Assembly (NCBI GenBank): GCA_023159155.1
Contig: JAJNNX010000008.1
Location: forward strand, 1,178,001 to 1,242,000
DNA: 64,000 nt
Reading direction: 5' to 3'
From: Ustulina deusta
Taxonomy: Eukaryota; Ascomycota; Sordariomycetes; Xylariales; Xylariaceae
The position numbers were made by a program, and so were the translations under genes. Position 1 is the first letter of the stretch, and each line of letters starts with the position of its first letter. The notes beneath the pieces were generated by a model. The model had not been told where the DNA came from and did no database searches. It saw only the letters and a list, made by a program, of their open reading frames with translations. Shown here piece by piece: positions 59,993-64,000 of this stretch.

Positions 59993-60350
59993 TGCAGTAG
60001 GGCTGGTGCGCGCGTACAGGAAACAGGTCCTTAGTCATGGAGTAGAACGCATTCTCGGAGACCTCGGAGATTACGGGACAAGAGGTATAAGAAGCGCGCG
60101 TTTTTATTTAAGGCTATAGAAGACTTCTTTCTTATATAGCAAACGATAAACAATTATTACGGAATACTAGATAGGAGTTAGAAAATTGTTTTTATTAATT
60201 GATTATTGCGTTTTTATTTATAATTACGAATTAGATCTTGATTTAATACGTACAAAGATCTGTGAGCCGGAAGACGTAGTCCGATACGGACTGATTAGGT
60301 AGGTTTGGTTGGTTTGAGTGTGCGATACGCCGATCAGGAGCCCTGCTCCA
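59993..60350. mobile_element. 358-bp insertion with TG...CA ends inside copia copy 2 (solo-LTR-like or MITE-like)
   Basis: Normal composition in the middle of RIP-decayed DNA. Ends are tgcagtagggct and, on the other strand, tggagcagggct: 10 of 12 bases match as a terminal inverted repeat, and both start TG as LTRs do. Aligning flanks with copy 1 (about 7405-7420) shows the host sequence interrupted there, with about 9 bp apparently present on both sides in diverged form. No 5-bp duplication is clear. No reading frame. Because it lacks RIP decay, it probably arrived after RIP of copy 2, or was single-copy at the time. Confidence 0.6.
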
Positions 60351-63300
60351 TTTTAATATATATAGCTGCTAAATTAGTAAATTATTTTTTTTTAATAAAG
60401 TTATATAACAATATTATAAAGTTACTGCTTTAGCTATATAGTTAATTAAAAATTATAGGCCAAATATTACTTAATAACTATTTAAGTTAAAGCTAAATAT
60501 TTGCTTTTATTTTATATAATAGTAAAGTTTATAATTAGCTAGCTTGTCTAGTTAGTAGGCTTTATATAGGCAGTTATTAATTAAAAATTTTTAAAGTTGC
60601 TTGTATTTAATTAACTAGGCAGGTTATTTATATAAAAAAAAATTAACTAATTAAAAGTTAGGTTAGCTTATATATAGGAGGACTTATATATAAAAAAGTG
60701 CTTAAGTTTTTTATTATTTTTTATTTTTTTATTATTTTTTAAAACTTTTTGCTTTATATATTTGTTTGTTTTTATATATTATATATATATATATTTATAT
60801 AATAAACGCTATTTAGTTTTTTAGTAATAATAGTTATATATTAAGAATTATTAGCTAGAATAATAACTATTATATAGTATTATTACTAATAAATAATCCT
60901 AATAATTATTAGCTTATTATAGTGCTATATATTAATATATATGTTTGTTTTTTTGTTATATATATGTTTATTTTAGTATATTACTAATATTTTTTGCTTT
61001 TTATATATAAACTAATAAAGCTTAAATTACTACTATGCTATTAATTAATATATAGATCTAAGTGCTTGCTAATATACCTTTTATATATTTGATTATGCTT
61101 ATTTTCTATTAAAAAGGTTATTTTTATATAGTTTTTATTTAGTTGCGCAGTACTACTATTGCTATATATATAAAAAATGCTTATATAATATATAATAGTT
61201 ATTTGTTTTATAGCTATTGTTAGATTATTAGGTTTTAAAGTAATACTTACGTAGCGTACGTTTGGTATTTGTATAGCGCTCGGTACAATTATTATATTTG
61301 AAAAGAAAGGGGTAAATTAGTTATATAATAAAGAAAAAAAAATAAAAATAAAAAGGAGTGGCGTTTATATTTGTTTTTTTTTTTAGAGTTAATTTATTAT
61401 ATATTGCTTTTATACTTTTGATTTTTTTTTTTTTATAAATACTATAATTATATATAATTTTTTATATTTTATTAATAAATATTTTTATTTATATAATTAA
61501 TTTGTTTATTAATACAAAAGTTTTTAATGCTTAGTTTAGTATTTTTTTTATAAATATATTAGCTAGATTATTTTTACTATTAATCTATTATACTTCGGAG
61601 ATTTTTTATTTTTTATATAATTTTTTTAATAATATAATATTAATTATTAAGCGTTTTTTCTATGTAGTACTAAGCTTAATAAAACAATTATATAATAATT
61701 TTAAATCGGAACATAAAACAGCTAAAATTAAAAGCAGTTATAGTATAGTTATAATTTTTAAAAGTATTATACAAAGGGCAATAATACTATTAAAACTATT
61801 AATTATGCTATATAATTTATTTATAAGTATGTTTTTAGTTACCTTTTTATATTTGCTTAAATTCTAGTATATAATATTTTTTTTGATTTTAAAGCTTGAA
61901 TTTTTTTTTATATAACGTTTAGTCCTTAATATAATTATAAATCCAAATTAAAAGGTTATATTTATATTGTTTATAAATAACCTGTTTATAAAAATAAATA
62001 GTTTTATATAATATAGGTTTATTAATATAAAAATTAAGCTGCAATTTTTATTATCTGTTTATTACTAGATTTTTTGGTTTAAATTCTTAATATTATATAG
62101 CTTAGGATATATAACTTAAGTAGCTATATATAGGTTGTATACTGCTTTAGGCTAGCAAATATTATTAATATATATATTTTTTATTTGTTACAAAACATAT
62201 TGCTATATAAAATCAGTTATATAAAAGTTAATCTAGTCTAGTTAGTTTATTTGGCTTTTTTAAATTAAAATAATATTTTTTTTAAATAAAAATATAATTT
62301 ATTTATTATTAAACTTTATAAAGTAACTTAGCTAAAATATTTTTTTTAGTTTTATATAAAACTTAGCTTGCTATAATTTATATATATTTTTTTTTTAAAA
62401 AGCCTAGCAATACAAAGCTAAATATATTATTTGTTTGCAGTCCAGTAATACTAAAATTGTCCAAAGGTTTTTTAATAAAAAGTAGGCATAGGTTATATAT
62501 AAAAATAGTTATACCGAGCTTTTTATAGTAGTACTAATAATATGTTTTAAACTAGTATAAACTTGATTTAGCAAGTTTATATAAAAGTTGTACGATCTAT
62601 AGAATTGTTTTATTAGAATATTTCGATTTTAGTTCGGATAGCAGTTATATAAGGATTTTTTTAGCTAATTTGTCTTTTGATTGTATGTATATTTATATAA
62701 TATTTTGAAGTTTGCCCGAAGCATTAAAGTTGCGAATTAAAAAAAGTTCTAGTATAAGTAGTAGTTTTTAGCTTATTTACTAGATTATTAGTAATTAAAT
62801 AAATATTATTTCTTTTTTAGTATTATTATAGCTTTATATAATAAGTTGGAACTTTTTATATAGTTTAGTTTTTTTTTTTTTAATTTTTTATATAAGCTAA
62901 GATTTAAAAATATAAATATTACTATATTTAGCTAGGTTATATTTTATAAATTAGAATATGCTTTATATAATAAAATTATTAATTTTTATAATGTCTAATT
63001 TTTTAAATAAAGCTTTAGATATATTAATTATATTGTTTTTGCATAGCTTAACTATTAAAGTATAGTTCTGTTTTTTTTTAAGGGTTAGAAATAATTAGCT
63101 AATTTATTATATAAAAACTATAAAGAACTTTATAGCTTTAGGAAAGTATTTTTGTTTTTTTTATATAATAAGTTATTAAAGGAGCTATGTTTTGTCTTTT
63201 TTTTTGTTCTATTTATATAAGATAGCTTTTTTAGCTATATAGTAATAAAGCTTGATTTATATTTATTTGAACTATATTAGGCTGTTTATTAAGTTAATAA

Positions 63301-64000
63301 TTATATTGGATCTTTTAATTGATTTGATTTTGTACGGTCTATTTTAGCTTTTTTTTTTTTGTTATATTATTACTTTATTGCGTAGAGGTAATAAGAATAT
63401 ATTATATAAGGTAGGCCTGTTGCACTAGTTGATTGTATGGTTGATTTTAACTTTTGTTTTCTTTTTACGCAACATTTTTATAGCTTTTCTAATTGCTTTA
63501 GCTCTTTGTATAATGTTAAGCAAAAGGGGCAAGTCCTGATTAATTTTAAGGTAAGCTTTAAAAATAAAGAAAGTTAATATAAGGCTATTTGGCCTAGTAG
63601 TATTGTTTAAGGCTTTAATTGCTATTTATAAGATTGATTTGTTTTTTATATAATAATTAATTTTAGCTTTTAGTATATTGTATATATAGCAGAAAGGTTT
63701 ATATATTTTTTTGATTTTGCTAATTGTTTAGTGTGCTTTAATAAATATTACGTAATATTGCGTGCTTATAATTTTTGTTTAGTTTTTAAACTTTTTAAAC
63801 AAAAAATTTATATTTAGATTATATATAATATAATTAAGGAATTTTTGGTATATATTAATCTAATATTTATATAATATTTTTTAAACGTTTTATATAAATA
63901 TTAATTTAAAAAAGGTTATTGCTTAAAAAAATATAATAGTATTAATAATATAAAAAATTTGCTTATTATTTATTTATATAGTATTAATTATAATTTTATA

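Larger units (their letters stand above)
59556..64000 (-). mobile_element. Ty1/copia relic, copy 2, inverted, running off the window
   Basis: Reverse complement of the element at 484-7844: its 3' LTR is 59556-59857, followed (reading leftward on the element, rightward here) by the T-rich complement of the polypurine tract and the same 3' region. The RNase H block at about 61500-61990 is the complement of 5740-6240. The window ends at a point matching about position 3740 of copy 1. A 358-bp foreign insertion sits at 59993-60350. RIP is heavy throughout except in that insertion. Confidence 0.88.

Noticed and set aside
1..64000. CRISPR array, bacterial operon or prophage
   Set aside because: The window is plainly eukaryotic (spliced genes, RIP, LTR elements); the tandem repeats found lack spacer structure.

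Overview
The window comes from a filamentous ascomycete (Pezizomycotina; a Sordariomycete is my best guess, from gene content only). The reasons are short spliced introns of 46-250 nt, fungal-specific families (HET, fungal rhodopsin-type membrane protein, DASH subunit Dad1, Rho4) and AT-rich blocks of transposon debris carrying the C-to-T / G-to-A decay of repeat-induced point mutation (RIP).

Layout: 1-10565 is RIP-degraded. It holds one complete Ty1/copia LTR retrotransposon relic (484-7844, 304-bp LTRs, 5-bp target duplication) with unclassified AT-rich debris on both sides. From about 10566 to 58828 the base composition is normal and genes are present. From 58829 the sequence is AT-rich again and carries a second, inverted copy of the same copia element (59556 to beyond 64000), itself interrupted by a 358-bp insertion that escaped RIP. 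The gene island therefore lies between two inverted copies of one element.

The island has a gene-sparse left part (10.5-31 kb) with a DHA1-type MFS transporter, a fungal rhodopsin-domain membrane protein, a broken gene, a Tc1/mariner-like MITE and two coiled-coil proteins of unknown role. The core (31-51.3 kb) is dense in conserved housekeeping genes: DBR1 (lariat debranching), elongin C, Rho4 GTPase, Dad1 (kinetochore), PPG1-type phosphatase, UPF3 (nonsense-mediated decay), ZPR1 and an RNase P/MRP Rpr2-type subunit. A HET-domain incompatibility gene disrupted by one early stop, and a small membrane protein, interrupt this core. The right part (53.4-58.8 kb) is accessory-like: a nuclease-fold-like protein, a four-exon unknown gene, and a further unknown gene cut off at the AT-rich boundary.

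There are no operons. Divergent pairs share promoter regions (elongin C/Rho4, PPG1/UPF3, MFS/rhodopsin-type), and intergenic DNA repeatedly contains a palindromic TACCTAGGTA-type motif. All exon coordinates were read by eye from splice consensus and family conservation; no transcript data or database search was available.
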